Assembly: GCA_943704495.1 (NCBI GenBank)
Contig: CALSCR010001737.1
Location: forward strand, 1-21,918
Length of the DNA: 21,918 nt
Reading direction: 5' to 3'
Source: Pigoraptor chileana
Lineage: Eukaryota > Opisthokonta > Filasterea
The notes beneath the pieces were generated by a model that saw only the letters and a list, made by a program, of their open reading frames with translations, had not been told where the DNA came from and did not search any database. A program made the position numbers and the translations under genes. This document shows, piece after piece, positions 8,267 through 19,099 of the stretch. The number at the start of each line of letters is the position of its first letter. Positions within the stretch are counted from its first letter, which is position 1.

Positions 8267-10907
8267 TTAGAAGATGGGGACGTAGTTTTCGATCTTGGCA
8301 CGGTGGTTCTGTGCAATGCACTCTGCGATCCACACAATGTTCCTGCAAGGGCGACGCGATAACAAGAATGACCAAAATTTAGGTTCCAGCAAACACAATG
8401 GATGAATACCACACGCTCCTTGTTGAGGGAAGGCCAAAAACACATATACACACAGACACACATACACAAACACCAGAGACGTCGTGGCACGCACCTTGTC
8501 TCCTGCTCCTTAAGCTTGACGAGGGCGTAGAAGATGCCGGCATGGAACTGCTGCTCGAAGGCATTGCGGTTCAAGCGCACTTCGTACTCGAAAAACTTGT
8601 CATCGAGCGATTTGTCGCCGGCTCCAGTGCCGCATCCCTCGAACAGGGGGCCGTACTCCTGCGCCGCGCACACAAGCAGGAAAAAACACATTGCACGAAA
8701 CAAAAAAATTACTTTCACGTTGCAAATGAGGCGTGGACCAATTCAACAGTCGGATGACATACCACACTTAGAATGGTAGACACACAAACGTGTACCCCAG
8801 ACAGACCGACAGACGGACAGACAGTGAGACACACACACAAACGTACCCCATAAAAGTCAGCCACACCGCGCACTTGCTCAAAGTCGTCGCAGCGAGCGAG
8901 CTTTGAAAGACCTTCGGGAAAGAGCTTTCCACACGTCGGATACAACTTAGCACGGTCGTCCTTGCTCAGCTCAGTGTCAAACGAATTGATCGTGATGATA
9001 AACGCGCGGCGATCCGCCTCAAACTGCGCACACCCAGCAATATATGCATTATATGAATGAGTGTGAGTGTGTGGGTGTGTGTATGTTTGAGGGATCCAGA
9101 TACGGGAGGAATATTTACTAAAACATCAAGACACTGGCATGAATGTGTTCAAGTACCAGATACTACAAGATGCAAATTGATCATGCAGCATAATGAACAC
9201 GAGTACTAATGTCGAGGCAATCAAGAGACAATAAAAAACAAACACGCAACACTAAACAGTAACCGCAATTAACGTCTTGATGGCAGCAGCTACCCACCTC
9301 GAGAATGGGCTTCATCACCTCGAAGGTGGCGCCGCCAATGTACTGGCAAAAGTTGAAAAAGTCCTCAATGTAAGCCTTGTACAGGGTGTTTCGGATGATC
9401 TCAACGTGCATCTCGTCGAGGTCCTGCTCGGAGATGCAGTTCAAAAAATAGGGAGCTGCAAAAGCGACAGATACACAGGCCAACAAAGGCGATAACGCAT
9501 ATGAAAAATGAAATCAAGAGTGAGCATAAGGACAAATAAACTTCTGAATGAAAAAAGTTTTGCCACATCTATTCCACACCCATCAGCTTGTTCACATACT
9601 ACCAAAAGAATGCCTGGACAATTTGAGTATGCGTGTGCATGTGTGTCTTCACAGAAACGTGCCCACGGGTATGCTTGTGGCAATGCATAAATGAATGAAT
9701 GTGCGTGTGTGTGGAAAGCAGATCGCATCGTGGTTTGTGGCATTGCAGAGCACGCCAATGCACAGACATCAAGACACACCGAGGGGAGTGTCAATGAGCA
9801 CCGAGTTGTACAGTTCTGCGGGCGTCGAAGCAATCGTAAGCGAACCCATCGACTCGAACATTCCAAGTGGGTGGCACTTGGGGATGAGCTCGCTCAGATC
9901 GCGCTCGTGGAGTGTGCCCGTGATCAGCAGAATGATGTTGTCAATCATGTAGCCATAGCTGCGGTGGGACGCGACAAAACATGTAAATGGACAAGGTTGA
10001 AAATGATATAAAGAAGAAGTTCGTTGTGTGTTGTTGTGGTTTGTGATTGGGATGAGGAGTGTCACGCTCGCACCACACCATAGCACACGCATTCCCACAC
10101 TTAGGTACGACGGCCACAAAGCTAGAGAAACGCGCAGGTGTCTAAAATCGCTGTCACAGCCTCCCAATTGAATCCAACCATCAAAAGCAACGCCGATTCA
10201 CAGTCGATATCCGATATGGGTCCATTTGAAATAACAGAGATCCAGTGGCCCATCAAAAAAAACACAGAGCTATTCTCACTGTCACACTTATAGCCATTAT
10301 GTGTCGGCGTGCGTATGTATGTCCCATAATGCCTAAATAGGGATCAACCGGTGCTCACTCACGTGATATAATCCATGAACGTCGCAAGCGGCTCCAGAGC
10401 CTGGTTCCGGAGATGCGTGAACTCGGTCACATTCTTCTCTGTCAGGCGATCTGAAATCACAGAAACGGCGAGCGGGGAGGGCTCGTTTGCAAGGAATGAA
10501 CCGTAGTCCGTGCTCTGAAGATGCAACTTCAAGTCTGCGGGAAAAAAACAAAGTTTCAAACGCAAAATTATTTCAGCATTTTGGGCAGTCCGAGCTACTT
10601 GAAAGCCACCACACAGAACACGATAAGAGATCAGTCACGAAAACAGGATGCAGCTCACAACATATGTCCTATTCAGAGTGTGACCGAGCAATTAATTACC
10701 AGACACACAGACACACAGACATAGGCAGACACACGCAGACATGTTCCAGAGGGCGCCACGCAAACTTAACACACCCTCGAGCGTTTCGCACTGCACGAGG
10801 TTGTAGTAGTCATTCTGCTTCAGAATTCCCGAACGGATTCCTCGCACAAGACCCTCGAGATAGCCAGCATTGGCGTTGAAGAAAAATTCGGTCTCGGAGA
10901 GGAGCAT
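8267..10907 (-). CDS. ATP6V0D: V-type proton ATPase V0 subunit d (complete)
   Basis: Subunit d sits on the membrane c-ring of the V-ATPase and couples the central stalk to rotation, for acidification of vacuoles, lysosomes and endosomes. Exons on the minus strand: 10907-10775, 10534-10363, 9958-9780, 9455-9298, 9023-8847, 8658-8495, 8342-8267. All introns are GT-AG, and the joined length is 1059 nt, or 352 residues plus TAA; family members are about 350. Hallmarks seen: [12 protein letters not shown] (~13-24), LVQCETLE (~37-44), [14 protein letters not shown] (~106-119), [23 protein letters not shown] (~169), [25 protein letters not shown] (215-229), [14 protein letters not shown], and the C-terminal [19 protein letters not shown] ending in PIF. 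No membrane segment is expected or seen. The start ATG agrees with the family N-terminus. The exon 6 acceptor is GCGCAG after a GC-rich stretch. The gene diverges from the septin across a 1.3-kb spacer. Confidence 0.96.
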
Positions 10908-12176
10908 CTTCTATAATTATGTACGGCAATATATGCACCGCCCAGAAAAACGAGTTGTTTTCGAGGGTTGTTTTTTCTCTGCAATGAAATAAATGTCAGA
11001 GCAGAGTTCAGGGAATAGGATCTCGCGATGCAATATTAAGCGATGCGAAAGGAGCCCGAGTGATGTGAGAGCACATCGAACACATTTGCGCTATTCACGA
11101 AATAGCGATCTCAGTCACGCCTTGTCGCTTCTCAAATGTGCCGACGAATACATCCGAAGCGCAAGACTTTGCACGAACCTTTGGATGCAAAACGGGGCTG
11201 CCAACAGAATACAATAGTCCACGATTTCAATCGCGCAGATATGATAACTGCGAGAAGGTAAAGTTATTGCACGCAGGGCTCCACACTCGTATTGCTTTGG
11301 TTACTTGAAAGAACTCGTCTGCTGAAAAGAAGGAGCTCCCCTCTGTGGATGATGCGAGTGACACATAATGGACCACACAAACACCACGACCCACGAGCGC
11401 CCAATTTGAGCTCCGATTACCGCAGCAGCCGCACTTCAGCCGTGGGTAATATATTGGAAGTTCTCGGAAAAATGCAGAAAAATCCCACCCTGTTCAAATT
11501 AATATTTTGTCACATGACACACCATGCAAATGTAATCGATTAGTCATAGTTAATTTTTAAAAATAAGGAAAAGCTACTATTCATATGATTTTGTACGCAT
11601 TTTCCTGACGTCGGCATTTCGGTATTAAGTCATATATCTGGTGGGGATTACTCGGAGTTTATCCCTTGTACCAATTTTACGACAAGCTTCTTTATTTTCC
11701 GAATTAATTTTACGATACGTCGGAATAGTCCCCACCCACACGCCGCCTCGGCTCACCATAGAGCTAATCTCAAATTTGCTCTCCTTTTGTGTAAGAATTG
11801 GATCTCTTTTTCAATTTATTTGAATCTTACCCGGACTCTCTGATTGGTTTGTATGAAAATGCTCATACAAAAGAAGGCTGTTTTTTTCTTTCGCGAGTGA
11901 CATCAAACACACACACAGTCGCACACACACACAGTCGCACACACATACACACATACACACAAGCACAGACACACACACACAGCGACACGCAACGCACGAC
12001 GCCACCCTGACACTTCCACCTATTGCGGAATGACGACTGGGCTTACCAGAGTGCACTCACGGGCGGACCGCACAATATATGAAAGCTTCACCGATTGCGC
12101 GATTAATGGTGTTCCTACAGTACCATCTGGATTTGTGACCGCCGTTTGTTGAACCGGAAAGTGCAAAGTATAGAAA
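10908..12176. promoter_or_regulatory. Divergent spacer between the V-ATPase d and septin genes
   Basis: Holds the promoters and 5' UTRs of both outward-facing genes. I found no tRNA or snRNA signature, and the short ORFs are unconvincing. A small inverted repeat CGCTATT/AATAGCG with a 5-nt spacer lies at 11089-11107. The segment 11500-11720 is AT-rich. The CA tract is listed separately. Confidence 0.5.
11905..11981. repeat. (CA)n microsatellite with AGTCG interruptions
   Basis: Imperfect CA array broken twice by AGTCG and by ATA steps, about 200 bp upstream of the proposed septin start codon. Confidence 0.9.
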
Positions 12177-15060
12177 ATGGGTGCGTACACAGGTGGAAAG
12201 GATGATGGATGTAGGATGCCGCCTTCACCGCATGGTTCGACCAGGGAGTGTTGTTTAATTGCTCACTTACCGTTTGATTCCCCCTATTTTCTTTTGCTTT
12301 CTTGCAACATGTGAACCAATGACCCTGAAACTCATATAACTCACCAGCTGACGCAGACGTGAGTATTTGCACACAATAATATGAATACGACGTGCCATGT
12401 TCTGATCGCATTTGCTCGCCCACACCTCTTCTGGGAGCTTTGTAATGCATTTTCCATAATTTGTCTTGGATGTCACTCGCTGATCTCTTCCTTCACTCTA
12501 TCTCCACTGCACATCCCCTACACGTCGTCTCTCTGTTGGTGTACACAGTCCCCGACTGATTCGCCCGCCGGAAACCGCAAGGAGCTTGGCGGCTATGTTG
12601 GCTTTGCCAACCTGCCCAACCAGGTCCACCGCAAGTCGGTGAAGAAGGGCTTCGAGTTTTGCCTCATGGTTGTAGGCGAGTACATTAATCAATTGCAGAC
12701 ATCAACCAAGCTACATGTCCTCGCGCGACTCAATGTTTCCTTGCGACATCCAATTGGATGTGGTTTTTAGTTTTATGGTGGGATCGTTCGAGGGCAGAAT
12801 GTTTGGCACGATTAATAATATTTGATGAGTGTATAATAACAACGTATCAACATACACATACTGATGCCCTCACTATATAGGCGAGTCGGGTCTCGGAAAG
12901 TCGACGCTTGTGAACTCTTTGTTCCTCACTGACCTCTACACGGAGCGCGAGTATCTTCCCGCGGCCGACCGCATCAAGAAGACGGTGGATGTGTCTGCCA
13001 CGACCGTTGAGTTTGAGGAGAAGGGTGTGCGCCTTCGCCTTACCGTGGTCGACACGCCAGGATTCGGCGATGCCGTCAACAACGACGACGCGTGAGTTGC
13101 CTCAGTGCCAGATGCTGCAGATTGTGTGGATGCTATTGCGAGTTGACTGCGTGGTTGTATGTGTGTGAGTGTATGAGTGTATGAGTGTGTGAGTGTGTGT
13201 TCAAGCTCTTACCTTATCTGATCCACAGCAGTTCCAACTCAATCACATTGTTTTTCATGGCGGGGAATGTTTATTACATGCATGCTGTGCGTTTGGACTC
13301 ACATGTTATAGATTAGTGGTACGCTGCGTGATCTAATGTGTCGTTCCATTGTCCCTTTATGCAATTTGCCACGATGGTTGCATTGCTCTGCAGATGGGTT
13401 CCCATTGAGAACTACATCAACACGCAGTATGAGCAGTACTTGAACGACGAGTTTCGTGTCAATCGCACCAAGATTGTCGACAACCGCGTGCACTGCTGCC
13501 TCTACTTCCTCTCGCCCACCGGACACGGGTGCGTGGACTCACCGCCTGATCATTCTTGCATAGCGTCCTTGTATTGCACTGGCGGCTGGTTTCATATGCT
13601 GGGATGACTCGTTTATGTCTGAGAGCACCTCGTTTTCTTGTGTACCGAGTCGTGGGGCAAACAGATACTATTCTGTCTTTATATATATATGTATATATTT
13701 CATAACCGAACTTAGGGATTTGCAGTGCGCCCTTTTTGTTTGCTTTTTGTGCGCACAACTGTGTATCTATTCGCATCTGTGATCCGCATGTTTTGTGTTG
13801 ACCTCATCTTTCTTGCATTCTTTGTGCTGATCATCTTCTTCTTTTGTTCTTTCTGCTGTTGTGCTACAGCCTCAAGCCTATTGATGTTGAGTTCATGAAG
13901 CGATTGGCGAAGAAGGTCAACATTGTGCCCGTGATTGCCAAGTCTGACACACTCACCCCGGAGGAGGTCCAGGCAATGAAGGAGAAGGTGGGGTTACTGT
14001 TGTGATATGTCGCTTGTTGCCGCATGGGACATAGAGTTGAAATGCCCTTCGATGTACGTGTTTGGTTGGGGAAGAGTTAGGGTTAGGGTTAGGGTTAAGG
14101 GGAAGGATCGTGGCCCTCTCAATGGATAATGACTACGACCCATTCTGTTGTTTTTTTTGTGGGCAAACGTAATGTGGGCAAACGTAGTGATTGGTTTCGT
14201 ATGTCGTGGCCCGTACACACGTACACGTGGTGAGATCAATTTGGGTTGACTTACATGTCAACTTTGCAAACACGCACACACACGCACGCAGGCTCTTGAG
14301 GACATTGAGAAGCACAACATTGCGATTTATCAGTTCCAGATTGACAGCGAGGATGACGATGACACTGTGCGGGAGTGCAAGGACCTCCAGGTATGTTTTC
14401 ATATGCACGCATATGCACACATTTTGCATCACCACACATCGCCTGTACACCTTTCACACCAACACTCCTCAGCCGCATCGCATGCATCACACAACACTGA
14501 TCATGTCGGTTCGTGGGGCTGTGCCAATAGATCAAATAGATCCAGAAGATATGAGTGTGTCTCGCTGTTTGCCTTTTCCCAATCGCCACGCCATGATCGC
14601 ACATCTGAGGGGGAATATTAGCTGATATTCGTATCTGTCAATCTATGCCCAAAAGCCAAACGCCAAACCCCGCCGCTCACCCCTTCATTCTTTTTTGATG
14701 CAACATTTGCCAGGCGAGCGTCCCGTTTGCCGTTGTTGGAAGCAACACTGTTATCGAGGTTGGCGGCAAGAAGATCCGCGGCAGGCAGTACCCGTGGGGT
14801 GTTGTGGAGAGTGAGTGATGCTACGCATTTCTGTGTGTGAGTGTGTCTGTTGTTTGTTTCTGTCTTCGCTATTGTCTGCTCAATCTCGGAGCGGTTACCA
14901 CTGCGAATTTGTTTGTGTGCTTTTCCCCCAGTATCAGACCACTGACTGACTGACTTTTATTGTGCGTATTTGGACAATGTTTTTGTTATTTATTTATCAC
15001 AGTTGAGAACGAGGCACACTCGGACTTCAGCAAGCTCCGCAACATGCTTATTCGGTGAGT

Positions 15061-15097
<37 letters not shown>

Positions 15098-16264
15098 GGG
15101 GGGGGGGGTGTTCAAAGCCCTGGTTTCGGTGTACGGCCGTGTCCGATGCATGCATTCTTCATTCACAAAGTGACTTCGATTGGCGCACTGCATTGGAATC
15201 TGTCTCTAAACACGCGTTCGCTATCTTATTGTTGTTGTTATTTTGTTTTTGTTTGCAGCTCTCACATGGAGGACCTTAAGGACTCGACGAACGACATTCA
15301 CTACGAGAACTTCCGGTCGACGAAGCTTGCCCAAATGAGCAATCTTGGACAGAGCGAGGCTGACAGGTACGTCGTTGTTGAATTCATTTTGGCATGTCTC
15401 ACATTGACATGCTGTGTGCACTCGAGCTTCCTTTGCCTTGAACCTGGATCGGCGCAACTGACTCATTGTTTTTATTCGATCTCTCTTTCCCCCTTTTTCC
15501 TTTTTCTCCACAGGAACATGTGAGTCACCTGAGACGTGAATCAACAGCACAATGCGCAATTCAATGAATGCCCCGGCTGGTTGTGTGTGATGTTCCGTAC
15601 TTGTTGTTGTTGCATTGCCCGGGGTGTGTGTGTGTGTTTGTGTGTTTGTGTGTGTGATGTGCTGTGTCTTGTGACTCTTTTCTTACGATTGTATGATTTT
15701 GTGTCCATTTCTATTCACGCACCGACAGCAACCCCATGGACAAGTTTGAGGAGGAGAAGAAGGAGCACGAGAAGAAGATGAACAAGATGGAGGAGGAGAT
15801 GCGCTCGGTCTTCACGCTCAAGGTCAAGGAAAAGGAAATGAAGCTCAAGGAGTCGGAGAAGGAGGTGTGTGCGCGTGCGCCTGTGCGTGCATACATGTTT
15901 GTGTGCACCGTGATTTACGGCTCAATATCACTCGTGTGTGTATGTGTGCGTGTGTGTGTTTATAAGCTTGTATGTTGGCGCGTGCGTGTAATTTGTGAGT
16001 AGGGAAAGAGGGAACTTTGTGTTTGTGGCAAACTTTAAGTTGTCCATGTGTGCACATAATGTCCCACGTGAGCTGCGCCACCAACTCACTCCCCATCTCA
16101 CCCACTTTTTTCAGCTCATGGTCAAGCACGAGGAGTTGCAAAAGCAGCTCGAGCAGCAGAAGCGGGAGCTTGAAGATCGCCAGAGGGCGTTTGAGGAGGA
16201 GCGCAAGCAGTATGAGGCCCAGGGCGACAAGAAGAAGGACAAGAAGGGATCTAAGATCTTTTAA
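12177..16264 (+). CDS. SEPT7: Septin, SEPT7/Cdc3-like, with C-terminal coiled coil
   Basis: GTP-binding cytoskeletal protein that forms hetero-oligomeric filaments at the membrane and division site. Well-supported exons: 12549-12675, 12881-13091, 13394-13528, 13870-13987, 14292-14390, 14714-14810, 15003-15054, 15259-15366, 15729-15864, 16115-16264. Proposed small exons: 12177-12180 (ATGG), 12348-12358, 15514-15519. Together they give 1254 nt, 417 residues. Motifs (residues): [20 protein letters not shown] (~20-39), G1 GESGLGKST (48-56), switch I Thr in KKTVDV, G3 DTPGFGD (105-111), G4 AKSD (186-189, usually AKAD), septin unique element [10 protein letters not shown] (~258-267) and [14 protein letters not shown]. 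The coiled coil spans about residues 325-410, and the C-terminus GSKIF resembles the KKGKIF end of SEPT7. The intron after residue 48 is GC-AG. The protein is normal in length for the family. The 5' end is the least certain part: the TCCCCG exon has a strong acceptor, so the open frame upstream of 12549 is probably intron. Confidence 0.93.
12348..12358 (+). other. SEPT7: Proposed 11-nt micro-exon of the septin 5' end
   Basis: CTGACGCAGAC lies between an acceptor-like CACCAG and a strong donor GTGAGT. Joined to ATGG (12177-12180, followed by the donor GTGCGT) and to the exon at 12549, it reads M-A-D-A-D then SPTDSPAGN without a frame break. No other upstream ATG plus donor that I tried restored the frame with equally good splice sites. 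Inference from splice signals only. Confidence 0.5.
12676..12880 (+). other. SEPT7: GC-AG intron in the septin gene
   Basis: The conserved P-loop GESGLGKST is split after the first base of its Gly codon. Frame and conservation require exon ends at 12675 and 12881, so the intron starts GCGAGT and ends TATAG. TAG|GCGAGT matches the AG|GCRAGT consensus of GC donors. A 9-bp direct repeat TAGGCGAGT (12673-12681 and 12878-12886) spans both junctions, so other cut points would give the same mRNA, but only GC-AG has acceptable ends. Confidence 0.85.
14076..14101 (+). repeat. Short interstitial telomere-like TTAGGG array
   Basis: Three perfect GTTAGG units followed by one imperfect unit (GTTAAGG), within the septin intron 13988-14291. 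TTAGGG is the ancestral opisthokont telomere repeat. Genes continue on both sides, so this is not a chromosome end. Confidence 0.9.
15071..15108 (+). repeat. (GT)12 followed by a run of 12 G in a septin intron
   Basis: It begins about 16 nt after the donor of exon 15003-15054. An alternating GT run is followed by G12 (15097-15108). The run length may be unstable or mis-assembled; it is intronic, so the coding frame is unaffected. Confidence 0.85.
15514..15519 (+). other. SEPT7: Proposed 6-nt micro-exon in the septin C-terminal linker
   Basis: GAACAT is preceded by a long polypyrimidine tract ending CTCCACAG (about 15476-15513) and followed immediately by the consensus donor GTGAGT. Inclusion adds two residues (reading ADRNINPMDK); skipping gives ADSNPMDK. 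Both are in frame. The quality of the two flanking splice sites is the evidence; whether it is always included cannot be seen. Confidence 0.6.
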
Positions 16265-16819
16265 AGATATCGCCTCTCAGTCTCTCTCTGTCTCTGTCTC
16301 TCTCTGTGTGATTATAATGTTTTTCTCTGTTTGCCATATATGCCTGCCGCCTGCCTGTCTGTTTTGAATCTGCGCATCCAATTGATTGTCTGTCTCTTTG
16401 GTGCGCCCGCGCGTGTATCTGCTTGCCGTCTGTAGAAAGCGGTGACTGTCTTGTATTATGATCACGTCCCATGTTCACGAGCACTTTAACTGCTTATGAA
16501 GGGATTTCCGCGCTTGACCTCAAACTTGAAAACAAAACCGCCTTATGTGACTTTTGCCCACTACGCAAACTATTGGTGTTGCTAGTATTAGTGTGGGGAA
16601 CCTTAGGGAGTTGGCGATAGTAAACTGACTATTGCGGACAGAGTTAGTTAGCCAATGGCTGTGTCTGAGCTAAATTTTTTAGAGATATAATCAAAATCCT
16701 ATCGTAAAGATGTCGACAACATTACATCAAGTGGTTGTGGAGTCTGATAGTCATTAAATTAGCAACCACGCAGCCCCCAAAAGTCAGATTAGGAGGCTTT
16801 ATTAATCATTCGGGTGGGT
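16265..16819. other. Convergent spacer between the septin and SAE1 genes
   Basis: Holds the two 3' ends. It begins with a CT/TG-rich stretch after the septin stop. An AATAAA on the minus strand (16798-16803) lies 16 nt past the SAE1 stop and is a likely polyadenylation signal; none is seen for the septin. No RNA gene is recognised. Confidence 0.5.
16798..16803 (-). terminator. SAE1: AATAAA polyadenylation signal candidate for SAE1
   Basis: Minus-strand AATAAA shortly after the TAA stop at 16822-16820. This is the canonical hexamer, but the 3' UTR would be very short, about 30-40 nt if cleavage follows at the usual distance. Confidence 0.5.
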
Positions 16820-19099
16820 TTATGCTCCATATTGGTCGCACGAGTTTGTGCCGTCGATTCCATTGTAAACGAACAGGTTGTTGTGGGGCATCTCTTTTTT
16901 CGAGGCTGCCTTGAGAACCTCCTGGGAGAGCAGGCCCCCGACGATCGCCGCAATGGGACTGAGCTCATACGCAGCATTGGCACATAGGATCCTGGAGAGT
17001 GCACGACAACGTGTGCGTACAGAAGAAGCGCCACACGACACAACCAGAAGGAAAGAGCGGTTGATTTCAATGTGTTGATTTCACAATCTCGACAGACAAT
17101 GCTTGCTGTTGATTGGGGAATACATAATCCACGGACGAATTTACGCATCACGCACGCTGGAGTGGAAAAAGGCGAGACAACCCACTGAATATCTTCATTG
17201 CCTGCAATGGCAGCCACATTCGGCGGGAAGATTGCGTCCCTGTCGGCAGCAAGAGATGCCTCGTCGCCAGAGACAGGGCTGCGTCCGTGCGCACCCCGGA
17301 ACCTCAAAAGCACTGCCCGCGTGGATGAGAATTTGTGTTTATGTGCGAGTGGGTGACGAGAGGAGAATGTGTTGGATTCAGTCGCCGAATAAGGAGCCAT
17401 GTCCTAGGACTTCACACAGACATGGATGCACACAACTTCATACACACGACACACATACACAATTGCAAACAACACATACGCACAGACACACATGCATGAA
17501 TACGCACAGCACATGCGCACATACACATGCACATATAACACGGACACACCCACACACACACGGTATCACAACGCAGCAAACGAATGGAGACAAAAGACAA
17601 TAAAGGATATTTTCCGGCACGCACGTATTGTAAAGAGGACCGCTTTGTTCAAATTCTTGAGTTTTCGCGGGGTAAAAGCACTCCAGTTTGTTGCGACGGC
17701 GCTAGAGAGAGGCACATACTCGATCCGCCCAGACGTGAACTTTGTGGTGGTTTCGCCGGTTTCTTGGGAATGTATGCGCGTTTCTCTGCAGATGCGAAAA
17801 AAAAAACCCAACAAAATGTCAGCGATGAACACAATGTGATGCACACAACAACAACAGTATATACACAAAACCACAACTGTAGTCACGGCCCAATAAAAAA
17901 GAAAAGATCGGTTCAGAGAAGGAAGACTGACAGTGGTGGTCGTGGTGATGGTGGTGGTGGTGCGTGTTTGTGTGTGTGTTTGTTTGTGTGTGTGGGGTGA
18001 TGTCAGGAGAGAGGGAGAGACGTGTATACCCAGTGGCAACTCAACTCACTCGACGTATTCGTGGATTCCAAGATCCGCAAAGAAGAAGCCATACATTCCA
18101 AATACACTCCCTGCAAAGAACTTGACGTTCTTTTCCCGACAAATATTGTTGACGCGCATCTGCAAAAATAAAATTACACAAACCACTTTGAATTCTTTGC
18201 ATGGCCGTATGTGATCACCGATCATCAGAGTTTTACGGTGGGTTCAACAACACCATCTTTTGTTTTACTCCAAGCAAATTCAATTTGCGAACGTACCGTT
18301 TCTGTCAATCCAAGATCAAAGATGCATGCAATGTCGAATTGTGAAAAGTATTCGTCGTCTTTTGTTGAAATGTCAGCAGTGTCGGTCGTGATCTTGACCA
18401 TTGGATTAAGGGCACGGACTTTTTCCACAGCCGCTTCTGCACGCTGTAAACAAATGCACGACCGACACGGAGTGGGGAATAGAGTCGACGATAGGATATG
18501 AAATAGTGTGAAGGCGAAATGACAACGTGCGACAGGATAAGTTTAGGATAATAACAGTAACAATGATGACAGGGGATCAATGTGTGACGTAGGTTGCCAC
18601 TCACATTCTTGCCCACGTCCTCCTCGGAAAGGAAGAAGTTTGCGCCCAAATCCTCCCATTGCACAATGTGCGAGTCGAGAATTGTCACCGAATGAACTCC
18701 CGCCAAAACGCAGTTTTTGAGTGTTTCGGCGGCAAGCCCACGCATCCCGGCAACAAGAAGCCGCGAAGACCGCATACTGTAAAAGATTACAGGAGATGAG
18801 TTGTGAGCCACTTGCGCAAAGTGTTGCAAGCGAGCAAGGACGTGCAAGAAGACCCTTGATGTGCCGATGTTGTTGTGCGAATTGTGACATCAACCACAAC
18901 AGCCACGAGAAAGTGGACAACCCGGTGCTTTCAGCCCGATGTGATGTATGTGCTGTGCTGTACTGGTATGAGATGAGATGAGATGGGACGGACAGAGCAA
19001 CTTTATTACCCACCGCTTTTGTGCTTCCGCGCCCCAAAGTCGGATCTGGCGGTCATACAGAGCAGCCTCGTCGTCGTCCATCGCGCCCGTTGCCGCCAT
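16820..19099 (-). CDS. SAE1: SUMO-activating enzyme subunit 1 (SAE1/Aos1), complete
   Basis: The non-catalytic half of the heterodimeric SUMO E1, which pairs with UBA2 to adenylate SUMO in the nucleus. Exons on the minus strand: 19099-19014, 18776-18605, 18443-18297, 18159-18050, 17785-17625, 17312-17156, 16991-16820. The joined length is 1005 nt, 334 residues (family about 340). Hallmarks: DEAALYDRQIRLWGAEAQKR (10-29), whose RQIRLWG supplies an Arg to the partner active site in E1 and MoeB enzymes; a degenerate nucleotide loop GMRGLAAETLKN; LNPMV; CREKNVKFFAGSVFGMYGFF (~141-160); and the C-terminal SPIAAIVGGLLSQEVLKAAS followed by MPHNNLFVYNGIDG. As expected for Aos1, there is no E1 catalytic-Cys domain. 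Residues ~240-278 are poorly conserved, and the junction of exons 6 and 7 (donor GTGCGT) is the least certain. The in-frame sequence upstream lacks an ATG, so 19099 is the start. It shares a divergent promoter with GPI. Confidence 0.95.
17411..17562. repeat. Long degenerate CA-rich array in SAE1 intron 5
   Basis: About 150 nt of ACACAC steps mixed with ATGC, within the intron 17313-17624. In the sense of the SAE1 gene it is TG-rich. The ORFs called across it on both strands are repeat artefacts. Confidence 0.85.
17963..17998. repeat. TG/TTTG array in SAE1 intron 4
   Basis: A GTGTTTGTGTG-type array on the plus strand, hence CA-rich in the sense of the SAE1 gene. This is one of the exceptions to the usual TG polarity of introns in this window. 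Confidence 0.85.

Noticed and set aside
12234-12250. GGTTCGACC resembling a tRNA T-arm/B-box
   Set aside because: No acceptor, D-arm or anticodon arm can be placed around it.
12381-12548. Open frame joined to the first long septin exon, starting with ATG at 12381
   Set aside because: The stretch before 12549 is a typical polypyrimidine tract plus ACACAG acceptor, and the encoded residues look like translated pyrimidine-rich DNA. A micro-exon model fits better, though it is not proven.
14076-14101. Chromosome end or telomere
   Set aside because: Only about four units, inside an intron with conserved coding exons on both sides.
15097-15108. G12 run as a G-quadruplex switch
   Set aside because: A single uninterrupted G run beside a GT microsatellite is more likely slippage; nothing else supports a function.
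17411-17620. ORFs on both strands through the CA-rich array (His/Thr or Cys/Val-rich products)
   Set aside because: Repeat-driven open frames inside an SAE1 intron.
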